Shown here in pieces: positions 13,101 to 26,079 of a DNA stretch of 64,000 nucleotides. The number at the start of each line of letters is the position of its first letter. The stretch's first letter is position 1. The DNA is from Himantopus leucocephalus (taxonomy: Eukaryota > Chordata > Aves > Charadriiformes > Recurvirostridae). Location of the stretch: the NCBI GenBank assembly GCA_003993805.1, contig RSEF01000001.1, positions 211,014,863-211,078,862 of the forward strand, given 5' to 3'. Below the pieces are notes generated by a model that was not told the DNA's origin, did no database searches, and worked only from the letters and a program-made list of their open reading frames with translations. Both the position numbers and the translations under genes were made by a program.

Positions 13101-13228
13101 ACTTGAGGTCTTTGAACAAAAAAATTGACATTTTAAACTAGCCTAAGAAATTCCGCACATATTTTTAAGGTTTTTGATAGGCCATAAGACTTATTCAATA
13201 AGATCCATCAATCTTCTGCCAAGAAGTC
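10197..13228. other. Intron 2 segment, no gene seen
   Basis: This is AT-leaning intronic sequence without a recognisable coding region. An AATAAA occurs at 11374-11379. The stretch around 12240-12320 is rich in TAATTA-like homeodomain cores and could be a conserved regulatory element (see findings). No interspersed repeat could be named. Confidence 0.7.
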
Positions 13229-13262
13229 AAAAAAAAAAAAAAAAAAAANAAAAAAAAAAAAA
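13229..13262. repeat. Poly(A) tract with one ambiguous base
   Basis: This is a run of about 33 A residues with a single N at 13249. No AATAAA lies in the usual position upstream, and the preceding sequence is not recognisable as a processed gene copy, so I do not call a retropseudogene. Confidence 0.9.
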
Positions 13263-16200
13263 GCTTGTATCTACTAAATAAAATATTATTCATCCCCTTC
13301 TGGTTTTGACCTAAAGCCAAATTAAACTCAAAAGTTTCAAGCTGACTTCTCCAAATTTTTTCATTCAAATTCATTCACTCAAGGAAGGGGAGAAAAGAAG
13401 GCTGAGCTCATGAGAACGGGAAGCCTAACGGAGCAAGGCCACTCCATCTGCTACATGTGGGCATGTGCCCTATTTAGTCTCGGCTTTGGGGGCAAGGATA
13501 ACACCAGGGATCATGAAAGTTCCAGCCCCCACTTTACACGAACAACCAGTCGTCCTTATTTTTAAAGCTCTGGAAGCGCCAGTGTTGTCTCTGGACTTAC
13601 AACCTATGACTGTTTCCTTGTGCCGAGCTCAGGGCCTTGTTAGTCCTTGTTCCTTGATAATTGCTTTGAGGATGGGATCATCTTCTCCTTTTTTTCTTTT
13701 CTCTTTTTTTTTTTTTCAAGAGCCCAAGAATGTAGTGTGATTAGTAGCAGTTTGGGGCTTTTTTTTTTTGCCCGCCATTGCCCTAATTGGAGCATGCCTT
13801 AGATCATTTTCTTCACCAGGCCTTAACAGGCTCCTTTTAAATCCGACGAGTCTCCCTTCCTACCGAATACTGAGCAATCCTTTCTCCAGTATCTTCTCCA
13901 AGCATGAGTGTCCCATATGTGCCTCTTGCCTCATGCTCTCCCACTGCAAGGCTTTGTATTTTGCAGCACGTGGCCAATGGCTCTGTGACCCAGGGACGCA
14001 GCATGGCTGCATTTGGCTGGGGAGAGGCCACAGAGCAGCACAAGACCAAGGGATGTGCCACCAGTGAGGAACGTGCGCTCAGAGGAGCTCCAGGTTTTGA
14101 GGTGACGCCCTCTTGCAGGACCCCTCCGTTACACCAGACCTTCAAATGCCCAGAAATTCAGTGCTTAACTGATACATATGCATTGCTCTTAAATATCTCC
14201 AAGGGATAGAGGTGGTATTTCAACTAACCTGGCAGCTCTGCAGAGATGCTGAGACAGATTTTCCTCTCATTTTCTCCAGTGTAAACCCAGGGTAATTTCA
14301 TTTATTTTCAGGAGACCATAATTGGACTTACAGCAGCATAGTAAGCAGCAGGATACGACCTTCTACCTTTTTTTATTTTAGAGCATGGGCACCATACGGA
14401 TTTAATAAGAAGTTTATGTTAAACTGTCAGATTGTTAGAGTGCTATGCGAGGAATAAGCACCAGGAGCAAAAGATCTAATGGCTTTTTTGAAAGTGCAGA
14501 TGGAAAAACTCTTGTTATCGTTCACTGCTGAGTGATAACTTACGCCTCTAATTTAGCCTCCGAAATTTCTGAAAGAAAATGTGGCTTCTTTGGATGATAC
14601 ATATCAAAACAATATTTTCCTAGACCTTTGTGTTTACCATTAAAGAAGAAAAGAAGAGCACATTTTGGTGAGGCAACCTCTCTGTTTTCAAGTGTGAAGG
14701 AATTATTTTGCAAATATTTGTGAAATGAAGAGAGAAAACCTAGAGTGACTTGTGGTAATTGGTACAAACCAGGACTTAAATTTGACTTAGATCATAAATA
14801 ACAACGATTCCAGGCTTTTGGAATCTGCAATAATAGAAACTGTTCCATAGTGTAAGAAAATAACAATGTGACCTTTCTTTCAATGCTCGCTATAAAAATA
14901 ATATTTGGATGAGAGCTTTTCTTGATAGCTCCATTTTGGTCGCATTCCTTCACGCAAGGGCTTCTGAATTAAATATTCTGGATAAAAAATTGAGTGTGTC
15001 CCAATAACCATCATCGATTGCAGGGTCATAGCTTATTTATGAACGCGAAACCAGAGAGAAAATGTCGTAAGTTCCTGTGTTGTCATGGTGGACAGTTGTC
15101 TTGCTAGTGCCTTATATCATTCATGCTCAGTTTGCTGAATGAAATATATAGACAATCAGTGTCCCTGAGGACATTGTAATTCAAAGGCTCAGAGACACTG
15201 CCAGTTCCGTAAGGTTTCTTGAACTCTTTGCATAAAGTATTTACACTAGTAGAATAGTACAATATTAGCCACTTAGGTCAAATGCTTCTTGGTCTGGAGA
15301 TTTGAGACGTAGCTGAAATAGTCCCTGTTGTCTCATTTGGACTGCTTTTTGAAGGTACTTCCATGAAGGTACTTCCATGAAGTTACCAATAAAAACCATC
15401 ATTTTGCTTGCCTGGATGAGTTCTTTGCTAACATCAGCACACTTGAAATCTTATTTATTATTTATTAGCATTGTGAAAGTGGCTGGGAGGTCCACTGATA
15501 AGGCAAAATGGCATTCTGTGAAGAACTGTATCAACTCGGATTATAAATGGCCTTCTCCTTCTGTAAGAATCAAGGAAAAGATGAGTTTTACAGAAGGAAT
15601 TTGAAGGATATCAGCTTCTGCCCACATGCATGTCCAGAGATGTTGATTTGAGGACTGCTGTGATCCAGGAGGCACTTCATGATCCAGTCAGTTGTCTTGG
15701 CTGTGGGGAAAAAAATGCTGTTGGAGACAGGAGGCGCAGTAAGGGTGCCAGCTGCTGCAGTCCCCTGATTTTACTCCACTGCCACCTTGAAGACACGGAC
15801 TAGGGTGGGGAAGCAGAGAGAAAGCCAAGGTTCCTTGTGCATAGGTAGGAGAAGATGATGGTGGCTGCAAGGAAGAAAGGGCCGGTGAGAAGATCCGCAG
15901 AGATGGTGGCTCTGAGTTTACAGTTTACAGGCCTGGCGTGGTGAGGTAGGGTAGGGAACCATCACCAAAGACAGGACAAGTTTGTGATTATTAGATTAAC
16001 TGGAAAGGAGGTGTAACGGGACAGGACTGGGATAAGGAACCGTGACGATGCAATACTGACCGTGAGGAAAAGGGCCAAGGGTGTTTCAGGTCTTGTTCTC
16101 TGCTACTAAGAGATTTAGTCTGTCTTGACCTGTGATCTCATCAATAAAGCTGGGATATCTTTAAGGGATTCTTACCTGGTTGAAGTGAGGATTTCTGCTA

Positions 16201-18289
16201 TTGCTGTGTGTGCATCTGAGGCCAGAGTCAAGCCCTGACTCAACTTCCTGCAGGGATTTTGGAAAGGCAGCCTGGAAAAACAATATAATTCCACAGCCAT
16301 TTGGAGCTGGCATGGTGAAAAAGCCTTTCCTGTAAGTTTTTGCTTGTTTGTAGGCAATTTATGAATACCTCAAGAAGTCAAAGAACAAAAAAAAATTAAC
16401 AAGCCCCAGCTCCCATTTCTCTCCCTAAAGTCTCCCTATTATTTTAATTCCCTGAAGTCCTCAAGAGCAAGTCACAGTAATTTGTCTCTCTAGGGGTTCA
16501 AAATCAAGGAATACTTTAATGGCAAATATTTGTTCCTCCACTCAGCCACTTTCACTGCGGGTGTTTTTATGGTGGAGACCTGCCCCAGGCCGCAGATGAC
16601 TGTCATTAAGGCAGCAACAGACCTAGTAATGTTACTGTAATGTGAGTTTTCACGGGTGAATTTACCATTTGTATGTGATGATGATCCAGAAAATCAGCCA
16701 GATGCTCCAACAGAACTAATCCAGAACCATCTGCCTGCTTCATTTGCTGCATGCCTGTTTCTGGTGAGGCACACACACACTGTAACAGACAGCTTTTGCC
16801 CTGAAGAATTTATAATCTAAATAAGCAAGCCAGCCAAACCTTGAGAGGAAGGAAATGTTACTGTATATTTTATATATTATTATACATTTTGGGAAAGAGA
16901 GAAGGAAGATCTCATCCAAAGCTATTACAATCAATCCGCTGGAGTTGTTGGATAAGGACAGAAGTAACACATTACCATCGCAGAGAAATTCTCTGACAGA
17001 CTCTGGAGTTAACTAGACCCAGTGGCAGTCTCAGAGACACTATTCTTGTGTCTCAGGATAGTGCCTGAACCTATCACTCCCCGGCCCCGCTCATCTTGAC
17101 CCAACCGCCCTCGGTCTGACAATTTTCTCTATAGACCCAGAAGCCACAGCTCTGAGCCTTCACAGTCTACACAGTCCCTCCGAGGAGACCTCTGGAGCAC
17201 TTAAAATGGTATCTGATGCCTCTTTTTCCCTCTGTACCTATAGATTGATGGCAAACAGCCCATCGAGGTGTACCCAGCAGCTTGCCAGTTTTCCAAGGTG
17301 CCTTTGAGACACCCGTGCATGGGTGGACATGCCCCGTCTACGCCCGAGATTCTGTTTGCCACCTTTTGTGTGGGAAAGGAGTGGGGTCTTGAGAGTAGCC
17401 TCACACCACATTGAATTGGCTTCATGTCATCCCTTCATAAAGGTCCTCACTTCTCTGTCCCCTCTGACAATGCTCTGTTTTGACAAGCCCCAGCTGAAAT
17501 TCAGAGAGGGGCTGGGTGCCTGAAGGGGTTGGTCCCTCTGAAACACCAAGCGCCTTTCAGAGTCTTTTAATAGTAATACGTAGCCTTGTCATAGCTGTGG
17601 AAACATGATTTGAATGATTTTCCAATTTCATAGGAAAAGGTGAGGATTTGTGTGAGGTCCACATCATACTGTGAATCAAACACAGCAGTCAGGTAAAAGG
17701 GGCGGTAATCATCCCTCCTCTTCATACCAGTTATCTGTATTTAATGTTAACCCCTTAACCTCCCTCTGTAACCAGGGAGGAAGGCACAGCTCAGGGTACC
17801 TAAGCCAGACACACGCCTGGGGCATGACCTCGCTGCAGAAGCCTCTCAGCACCCATGAGCCCAGCTGTGCTGCTCTGCCTGCAAGACACACGCAGACTGA
17901 AATTACAGTGCCTTGAATTGCCTCACGCTCTCAGGTGAGGTTTCACAGGATGGCAGAGCTGATCTAAAGGCTAAGAGCTTCAGAAAGGGGCAAGGAGTCC
18001 TCCCCACCCCAGCCCCGTGTCCACTCCTTCCTCTGGCACCAGCCCTGGCACTTGTCTGAGCTCTCACAAAACTGGCAGAAAACAATCCTTTTTCTCCTTG
18101 TGTTGGTTTTCTGCTCTTTCAGTGACTTCCTCCAGCTTGTGGGGTCAAACAAAGCCAACACTGGCACAAGGGAAGTGGCAGGAGCACATAGCTGGAGGCA
18201 AGAAGTGGAGATGGGATTGCTCCTGCCAGCAGCAGCAAGTTGTTAAACTTGACTGAGGTGTCTGGTGCTGGAGAGCCTCAGCTACGGGG
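13263..18289. other. Intron 2 segment, no gene seen
   Basis: The sequence is unique-looking and without recognised genes. It contains T-rich runs near 13690-13716 and 13761-13770 and a perfect 14-base tandem duplication at 15351-15382. An AT-rich stretch at 14990-15180 has the texture of a conserved non-coding element. The open frames here lack similarity to known proteins. Confidence 0.65.
15351..15382. repeat. Short perfect tandem duplication (14-base unit)
   Basis: GAAGGTACTTCCAT occurs twice in a row at 15351-15364 and 15365-15378, followed by a partial GAAG. A replication-slippage event is the simplest explanation. Confidence 0.9.
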
Positions 18290-18745
18290 GTGGCCGGAGA
18301 GGGAGTGGAAGGTGGACAGCTGACTGCAAGAGAGAGTGGAAGGACAGGAACTGAGGGCAGGAGAGAATCAGGGAGCAGAAAGTTTAGTGCAAAGGAAAGA
18401 AACTGCCAGGTGGGACTGCATCCAGAGTAGGACATGTGATGGGGCGGACAGAGACTGGGGAGGAGGTGGTGAAGGAGTGAAGTGCAGGAAGGGTGAGGGT
18501 CTGAGGGTAGGAAAAAACCTGGAAGGCAGTAATGCAGAGTGCAAATTGGGTTTGGGCAAGGGGGGCTGAGGGAGAAGGATTGGGAGTTCAGGAGGAGGAA
18601 GCTGAGAGTGAGTCTGGGTGCAGGTGGAGGAGAGCAGGGGATTGGAGGGTGGGAAACAGTGTGGGAGGAAACAGGGCAGAACGGGAGCTACTGGTGCACA
18701 GGGGACAAGCACCTATGGTCCTTGCAAAGGGGAGAGTGGAAGATT
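18290..18745. repeat. Purine-rich (G/A) low-complexity tract
   Basis: About 450 bases on the + strand are strongly biased to G and A, with loosely recurring GGAG, GAGG and GGAAG blocks. The opposite strand therefore reads as a spurious proline/serine/leucine-rich frame, which I reject as a gene. It may be an eroded minisatellite, since units are too diverged to define a period by eye. Such tracts can form triplex or nucleosome-poor DNA, but nothing here proves that. Confidence 0.55.
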
Positions 18746-19115
18746 AAAACTAACTCAAAAGCTAACTGTTTCTGTATCCTATGCCAGGAATAAGTGAAGG
18801 GGCATAAGGGGCTTGTTGTCCAGTAGTTCCCAAGGTGTCTGCTGGAAGTCTTCAGGACAGGGCAGGAAATGTAGCTTTCCGGACCTGCCTTACTCTGAGC
18901 CCTTCAAATTGCCGGCTGAAAGGACACACTACATGTTTCAGTCTGTGCTGTTCATCCTGCCAGTCCCCATCAGTCAGGGAGACAGCATAAGCAACATATT
19001 TGTCCCACTGGAAAAAAATGAATACATCCCATTCGCTTGTTTTCTTCCTTCAGGGGACCCTACAGCTCTTCTACCATCCCCGGCTGCAAGGGTAGCCGTT
19101 GCATAACCAACATGT

Positions 19116-19162
19116 ATAGAATAGAATAGAATAGAATAGAATAGAATAGAATAGAATAGAAT
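19116..19162. repeat. (ATAGA)n microsatellite at a CR1 3' end
   Basis: About nine uninterrupted copies of the pentamer span 47 bases. CR1 3' ends normally carry two to four copies of an octamer-like ATTCTATG repeat, so this array is an expansion or variant seeded by that tail. It is probably length-polymorphic. Confidence 0.9.
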
Positions 19163-19345
19163 ATTTCGGTTGGAAGGGACCTATAATGAACATCTAGTCC
19201 GACTGCCTGACCAGTTCAGGGCTGACCAAGTTAAAGCATGTTATTAAGGGCATTGTCCAAATGCCTCTTAAACACTGTCAGGCTTGGGGCATCAATCACC
19301 TTTCTAGGAAGCCTGTTTCAGGGCTTGAAGTTTCTTCCTGCCTTG
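19116..19345 (-). mobile_element. CR1 LINE fragment (5'-truncated, antisense), with expanded pentanucleotide tail
   Basis: The block following the repeat, reading GGTTGGAAGGGACCT then ATCTAGTCC, is the reverse complement of the avian CR1 3' end. It continues through the typical GCTGACCAAGTTAAAGC, GGCTTGGGGCATC and TAGGAAGCCTGTT segments. The CR1 3' terminal short repeat has become an (ATAGA)n array of about nine copies at 19116-19162. The copy is antisense to MAML2 and 5'-truncated at about 19320-19345, as most CR1 copies are. It has no coding capacity. Confidence 0.88.
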
Positions 19346-22300
19346 CAGAAGATGCACATGAGGAAAAATGATGGAGACTGACTGGTCTTCTCAGGCCTTC
19401 ATAAGAAGCTGTGTAGTCCACCTTTGTTGAAAAGTTCCCCCTGATTGACTGATACCAAAATACTTACAATGCCCAAGGTGTGAAAATAAAGATGGTATTG
19501 CTGTGGAGCCAGTTTGTTCTGTAACAAACAGAGGGAGAGAGACTCTGAAGGCTTTCCGTAATTCTGTGAAGATGGCTTGTTAGATGTACTCTCACAGTCT
19601 TCCCTTTTTCCAGTCCTTTCTATAATTTGCAGTGGTTGCAAGCCGGGCCACAGCCTGGCTCCAAGTGACTGATGTATGACTAAAGGATTTAGTGCTTTGG
19701 TTCTGGTTAGAAGAGCATCCAACTTTATCCATTGCAGAACTAGATTTCTCCGAATGACTGTAAGCTGCAATCCCAGCTGAAGCAGGCTTTGCTGGGGTGA
19801 CTCCAGTCTTGCCTGGTTTCAGCTAGAATGGAAAAAAAAGAATGGCTTTTTTTTTTTTTCCTGCTGGAACTGGTAAAAGACATGGGAAGACATAGGGATT
19901 AGCAGAAGTATTGGGAGCTTCACAACCTAAGTGCAAAACAGAGTGGGAGGAGGGAGGGTGGGAGCGAGTTCTGGCTATCCATCCTTAATCCAAAGCCGCC
20001 TGCTCCTTCCCAGGCTATACTTCACTGTCATACATTTGCAAATTCGCTCCAGGAATGAAAACAGACTAACTTTAAGCTTGTTCCCAAAGCTGCAAATTTG
20101 TCCCTGCTGGGTGTTAATTTAACTGCTTCCAGGGCACCAGGATGTCTACTAGTGTTCGCTTTTCTTTCTTTCTTCTTTTTTTTTTCGCACATCTGGTGTT
20201 GTGAAAACTTCCAAGGCACCACACAGAAGAGTGATGAACTGACCACTTTTAACCCTTTCCGCAGCATGCCAAGTATGAACCTGCCTGTCTCTCTCGCTCC
20301 AGCGTTTTCTCCCTATCGCAGAGTCCGTGGGCCTCGTTACGTGTGGGGTCCACAAGCTCTAAAGTGGCTCTTATGAGCATTTCACAGGCTGACTATTGAG
20401 CCTCTCTTCAGCTCCATCATCCTCTGTTTTTCCCGTGAACAAACCTGGCTAAACAGCAATAACTGGACTTCAAAAATTTCCAGCAGGAAGAAACAGGTTT
20501 GGGGCAGGGTGTATTTTTTTCCAAAATATTTCTTTTTTTTTCCTTTTACTTTTATCTGGTGTTGCCACTTCCCAGCGGGGAGGATGTTCAGTGCAGTAGT
20601 TTTGCTCACATTATGGCAAGTGATGGCCTTTTCCTGTTGGTTTTTGATTGTGGCATTTGTTCTTTAATGGCTGCATTAACTGTTTCTCTGCTGTGTGTTG
20701 ACTGAACCAGAGCAAATTCAAAACAATCTGGGTGCCTCATTTCCAGTTGTAGCTGTTGTACTTTACCTGACTTCCTCCACTTTGTTTGCTTTCTGTCAAA
20801 CAAGTTGTTTGCATGACCAGCTCACTTGTTTCACTAACATGTTCCTACCAATAGCATCCAGACCGGCTTTTTTTTGTCTTTGGCTAGGGTTTCCTGAAAA
20901 AAAGCAACAGGTACTTGAAACCCAGATTCCTCTTCCATTTTGGTTGGTTGTGCAATGGCACAAGGAGGGTGCAAAGTCTTCCTTTGCTGTCTTCCTCTCA
21001 GCCCTATCATTACTTTTAATCATGCAGCCCTCCTTTCGTACTTCCGTCCCAGCGACTGTCCCTTCTCATCCCTGGTTCCTCTTCAGCACTGACTCTGGGG
21101 AGCTGGAACACCATGGAGAAAAATCTCACAGCCATGTGGGCTGCTGAACACAGCAAGAAAGCAGCAGTATCCATCACACCGATGCAGGAGATCCAAATGT
21201 GCCACAGTCCTTGATTTTGGCATCTTCTCTTCTTCATGTAGGGTTTTCACTGCTGAGTTTTATTTTTAAAAGAAGCAAATAACTCTCCGTCCACAAATTA
21301 CAGGCCTCTAGTAAACATGAAATCTACTTTGTGGGCTAAGTGCAGCTGTGTTGTCAAAATCTTGTTTCAAATTCAAAGTGCTATTAAGGGTGGCCTTTTT
21401 CAGAAGCAGCGCTTCTCTGTGGGCCAAGCTCCGGGGCCCTGGGAAGCATTGGAGCAGTTCTTCGGAAGGGTTTTCCATAACCGTATATATACTGCATTAA
21501 AAAAAAAAAAAAAATCTTCACATTTTTAATCCTCCTGAAATGCTTTCTGGAGCGTTGGACTCACCACCTGAAAATACTAATGAAATTTGGTTTGTGGAGA
21601 TACAATCATTCATCTCCCTGTTAAGCCTGAGCTTTTTAAAGCTGCAGAGTAGGACTGACGTGTCCATAGCCAAATTATTTATGCAGATCTAGAGAATGTC
21701 AGTCCAAGAACCATATAGCTTTAACATATCCACCCCGGTTTTTCTTCTGACAAGTTTTCCAACCAGTGCACCTAGTAACCACCTTTGAAATTGGCCATAA
21801 GTAAATTTAGGCTGGAAATTAGCAACACATTCCCAGCAACTGGAGAAATTGTTTGGCTTTCCCGAGGAGAGTCCTGGTGGCCAAAAACCTAACTGCTTTT
21901 AAGATAAAATTTAGAGTAAATGTTAGATGATACCTGATAGCAGGGCACTCGGTTTAAAAATGGGATCCCTTTCTACTCCTCTGCTTTCATAGCAAAATGC
22001 AAAATAGTCCTCTGGCTGTCACCGCATGAGGCCCTTTCTTTGAAGGAACCAAGTGGGGATCTGTGTAGGCCACTGCTAAGCAAAGTGGAGTAGATGGCGT
22101 GGCTAAGGACACCAGATAGACTTACAGGCATTTAACTGCAGCATTCACTTAAATATATGGTCTACTGTTGTTATGAGCTCTGAGGATATTTTCCCTCTCT
22201 TCCTCCCAAAGAATCCAAAGCAAATTGAAAACTGGTCAGTTGGTACAGTAATTGTGTATAAATTTGCACATGAATCATTAATTAAAGTCAAGCTGTGGAA

Positions 22301-24039
22301 AAAATTAAAAAGGCTAAAAGACCTTTGGAAATTTGTGTGAAGATCACTGCGCTTGATACCGTGCAATATAGAAATGTTTGGACTGTTTGCTCAAATGGGC
22401 ACAATGTTAATGAATCATTTTAATCACCTTCATTATAGTGTTTCAAACAGAGGAGACTACTATTGCAAAACCAAGCCTGACAAGAGCAACATACAAAACC
22501 CAGAGGCAATTGTGAGGCTGCTAATTAGACAACTTTGTCTTGATATTTACATTTGAGCCTATGGATCTGGACAACATAGTACGTTACTCTCGGGGCAAGA
22601 AGCGAGCGAATGGCTGCTGCCCCGTGTCTTCTCGAATGAGATTTTCAGGGTGCCTCTTGATCTCTTGCATCCCCCCAGGGTAAATATTGGAGATAGTTTT
22701 TATTGTGCTTTTCCCAAATTTTTCTTTCATCTCTGATCTTTTTGTGGCAACAAAACAATGCAGGAGCTGGAATTACGCTATAAATGTTAGCAAAGAAAAA
22801 AGATGTAGAATGCCCAGATTTTGTGTTATTTTAGCCACACAGATGCTACAAGCAAAAACTAAACCAAGTTAAGTTCGTGCACAAATACCAGTAGGAACAC
22901 CGAGATAGTAGTGATAGCAGAAGTAATGAAATTATGTAATATATGCTAATTGTTTTGTACACCCTAATTCATCCATAAAGCTTCTGTGAAGTGAGTAACT
23001 ATTAACTGTTCTGGAGAGGTTAAAAATTGAGATGGTGAGTTCAACACTTTTTTCTAACACAGCTGGTGAAGTTAAAGCATTAGAAATACATGTGGTGCAT
23101 CTCAATAGGTGTCTTGGTACAAAGTGACTGAGTCAAGGAGAGAAGAAGTAGATCAGTACTTGTGAAAACAGGCTATCTATTTAGATGCATAATTATGGCT
23201 TTAATGTTAGTCTCCAAAATAGGGTTGGCTTCAGAATTAGCATAAACTTTGCAGTTTTTATAAATTTTTCAAATTAAATGTTTTTGACCAAGCAAAATTC
23301 AGATAGGCAAAGATTCCTACAATTGTCAAAGACTATTTTCAGGAAACTTCCTTTTAAAGATTTAGAGGTTTCAGCAACCAAAGCAGTCGGGATTTAATTT
23401 CATTAATATTTAAATATGTATAGTTTAAACCAGTTTAAAAATTCAGAGGTTTACATTCCCTGCTGAGGGAGGCTGTATGTGTCGATACTTGTGTCTGATC
23501 AAAATGAGCTCATGTATGCTAGAGTGGCATCTTAACGCTTCACAAAATGGCAAATAGATGCAAGGTAAGACCTGCACTTTCAAATGTAGATCACAGGAGA
23601 AATTGATTTCACAGCAGGACTTATGAACGTGCATCTCAACTACTTTATATATACACATTTACACAGAAGGCAAATGTATTTTCTTGTATGACAATGCAGA
23701 GGGCAACACTGTCCTTACTGAAATGGTAATCAAAATATTGTTCATAATTGCCATGTTCCATAAACAACAGGAAAAAAAAAGGTACATTCAAATATTTTAA
23801 GTTTCAAAACAATGCTCTCTGAAATTAGGGAAAGCAGGTTTTTGTTCCCCATTCAGACTCATCTCCCTTCTCGTTCATCAGTTCAGAGAGTTACTGAAGT
23901 CCTGTGAGAAACACAGGGCAAGTCCTGCAGTGAACAAGAAGGAAATGAAGTCTGCGCTCACCTGGAATACCCTCCCCAAGTTTGCTCAAAACGGCAAAGT
24001 GGATGGTAGGAGTCACTGTGGTGGAGTGGGGAGTGCGCA

Positions 24040-24083
24040 TACACACAGAGTCATATATATATACATATATACACACACATATG
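24040..24083. repeat. TA/CA alternating microsatellite
   Basis: Alternating pyrimidine-purine sequence (ATATATATACATATATACACACACAT-type) is imperfect and short. It is an ordinary slippage repeat. Confidence 0.8.
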
Positions 24084-24745
24084 GGATAATGCCACTGTAC
24101 CATTATGTGTTTGCATCCCAAACACCACCTGCAACCTGCACGTCCGTCTCAGGCAACATATGGAAGGGAAGAAGCAGCTTCCTTATAATTAATCAGAGAC
24201 TTTTCAGACAACAAGAAGGTATGAGAGAGAAGATATAGATAGAGATCATGAATGACATGGGGAAGATGAATAGGGAAGAATTAATCACTGTTTCACCTAG
24301 CAGGAGAGCTGTAGACACCTAATGAAATTGTCAGGCAGCAAAGCAAGAAAGAGGAAGGCGTCACATACCTAATGCTTTCTGTAGGCATCTTTGCTGCACA
24401 ACGTTATGGATACCAGCAGTAGGCATGGATTTGAAGTAGGGGTTGGGCAAATTCAGGAGAAAAATTTGTCAAGGGCAGTCAAATACCATGATGTAGATGC
24501 AAAGTTGCACTCAGAAAATCCCTAAATGACAGAAGCCAGAAGATATATTGAAGATAGTCCCAGCGTATAGTGGCTCTGTTCCTATAGCCCATCTCCAAAC
24601 CTCCTCTTGGTCACTCTGGCCACTGTAACACACACTTCTGTCTGGAGCCACAGAAATAACTCCACTTGATCACAGCAGAAAAGGTTATTAATACAAAGAA
24701 TGCCAGAAATGGTGCCTGGGGGGAGTTCAGCTTAGCCGTGTCTTC

Positions 24746-24813
24746 CCAACCTACCTACCAGCCTAACCTGCCTAACCTACCTTCCTAACCTACCTACCAA
24801 ACCTAACCTACCA
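24746..24813. repeat. Degenerate CCTAAC / CCTACC array
   Basis: The + strand reads a run of CCTAAC, CCTACC and CCTGCC hexamer-like units, so the - strand is a GGTTAGG/GGTAGG series. It resembles telomere-type repeats (vertebrate CCCTAA), but it lacks the third C and is irregular. I treat it as a simple repeat rather than an interstitial telomere. Confidence 0.65.
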
Positions 24814-26079
24814 GCCCTTCACTGCAGCACTGTTTTGCCCGTTGACCTGGCCCATTTTGGCCCAGCAGCCCCAGGGCTTGTGAAAGTGGATCTACTGATG
24901 CTTTTCAGCTGTGAGAGCAGGCACAGCTATGTGATGGTGAGCCATGCCTCTTGGAAAGGGTTTTTTTTAAAGATGACAGCTCTAACAGAGCTTAGCACCC
25001 CCCAGTAGTTTCTACTGGCGTATGTGCTCCTCCTGTTGCTGCCTTCAAGGCAACTTTAATGACGGCTTTCACAGGGAGGCAGAAATGTCCTGAGGAGCAC
25101 AAGCAATGGAAAGGAAATGGTGATTTTCAGCCATTTATAACTGATCCAAACTGGAATGGCATTCCATGGAGAAGCCAAAAGCAATAGTATCAAGGTACTA
25201 GTCTTGCTCACTTCCAAAAGTTTCTTGCAAAAAATGAAGGAAAGTCAATTTCTAAACTAATTATTGCAGGAACCCTTTCAAGCAGAGAGTAAAGCCCCCA
25301 TAATATTAATGCCTGGTTTTTACATTACGTTCAAAAGACTTCTGCCGATTACTAGGGTGATCTGTGGAAATAGTGACAGCGATCCTTGTTTACTCCTCCC
25401 TGCTATTGCAAGTTCCTAAGCAAAAATTTTGTGCCTGATTCTTATTCAGGCTGAGATCCTCTTTATATCATTATGACCATAGAAAGGAGCCTTTAATAGA
25501 AGAAAAATTTAATTACATATTCAGGCCACTTTGGTGTAACAGGGACTTAGTGTTAATAAGAATCAGGCTGTAGGTGTTCCAAATGCTCTTTAAAAAAAAA
25601 GGACAACAATGTGCAAAGTAAACTCCGAGTTATTAATTCAAGAGCAATATGAGCAGCAGCAGCAGTAAAGAAACCCGATACCTCCATCAATCAACACGGT
25701 GGAGCCCTGTTTGTTTGCACTAGTTAGAGAGTGATGAATAGCTCCTCTGTGTAAAACATTCAGCTACAGTGTGAGAGGGTAATAAATTATGTTTGTTAAT
25801 TTTATATGCCATACATATAAAAATCACTGAAAATTGTTAATACAGTGTAATGGTGACAGAAAGGTCTGGTGCTGTAGGAACCTTAACGCTCTGCTTTCTC
25901 GTCTCCACAAGTTGAAGGTCTCTTCGGCATTTCCTGCATCTCAGGAATATGATATAAAAGGCATGGAGGAAGGATTTTACCTACTAATCACTCAGGTTCA
26001 CAGCTGTCTCACTGGACTATACTTACCTAAAAATGACACTTCTCGCTTACACTCATAATCCCCATTACCTCAGCAGTCA

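Larger units (their letters stand above)
19346..26079. other. Intron 2 segment, no gene seen
   Basis: No gene is recognisable here. Notable contents are A16 at 21499-21514, an AT-rich element-like stretch at 22230-22330, a TA/CA dinucleotide region at 24040-24083 and a degenerate CCTAAC-type array at 24746-24813. A stretch near 25420-25570 has the texture of an old amniote repeat, but I cannot name it. Confidence 0.6.

Noticed and set aside
13229..13262. Poly(A) tract as the tail of a processed pseudogene
   Set aside because: There is no AATAAA at the expected distance, no recognisable transcript body and no clear target-site duplication.
17369..17376. TGTGGGAA and similar RBPJ-like 8-mers (also 52104-52111)
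   Set aside because: A degenerate 8-mer of this kind is expected about four times by chance in 64 kb on two strands, with no supporting context.
18368..18712. Minus-strand open frame of 114 codons rich in Pro, Ser and Leu
   Set aside because: It is the complement of a purine-rich low-complexity tract; composition alone explains it, and there is no domain or splice context.
24746..24813. Interstitial telomere sequence
   Set aside because: Units are irregular and lack the CCCTAA hexamer; kept only as a simple repeat.
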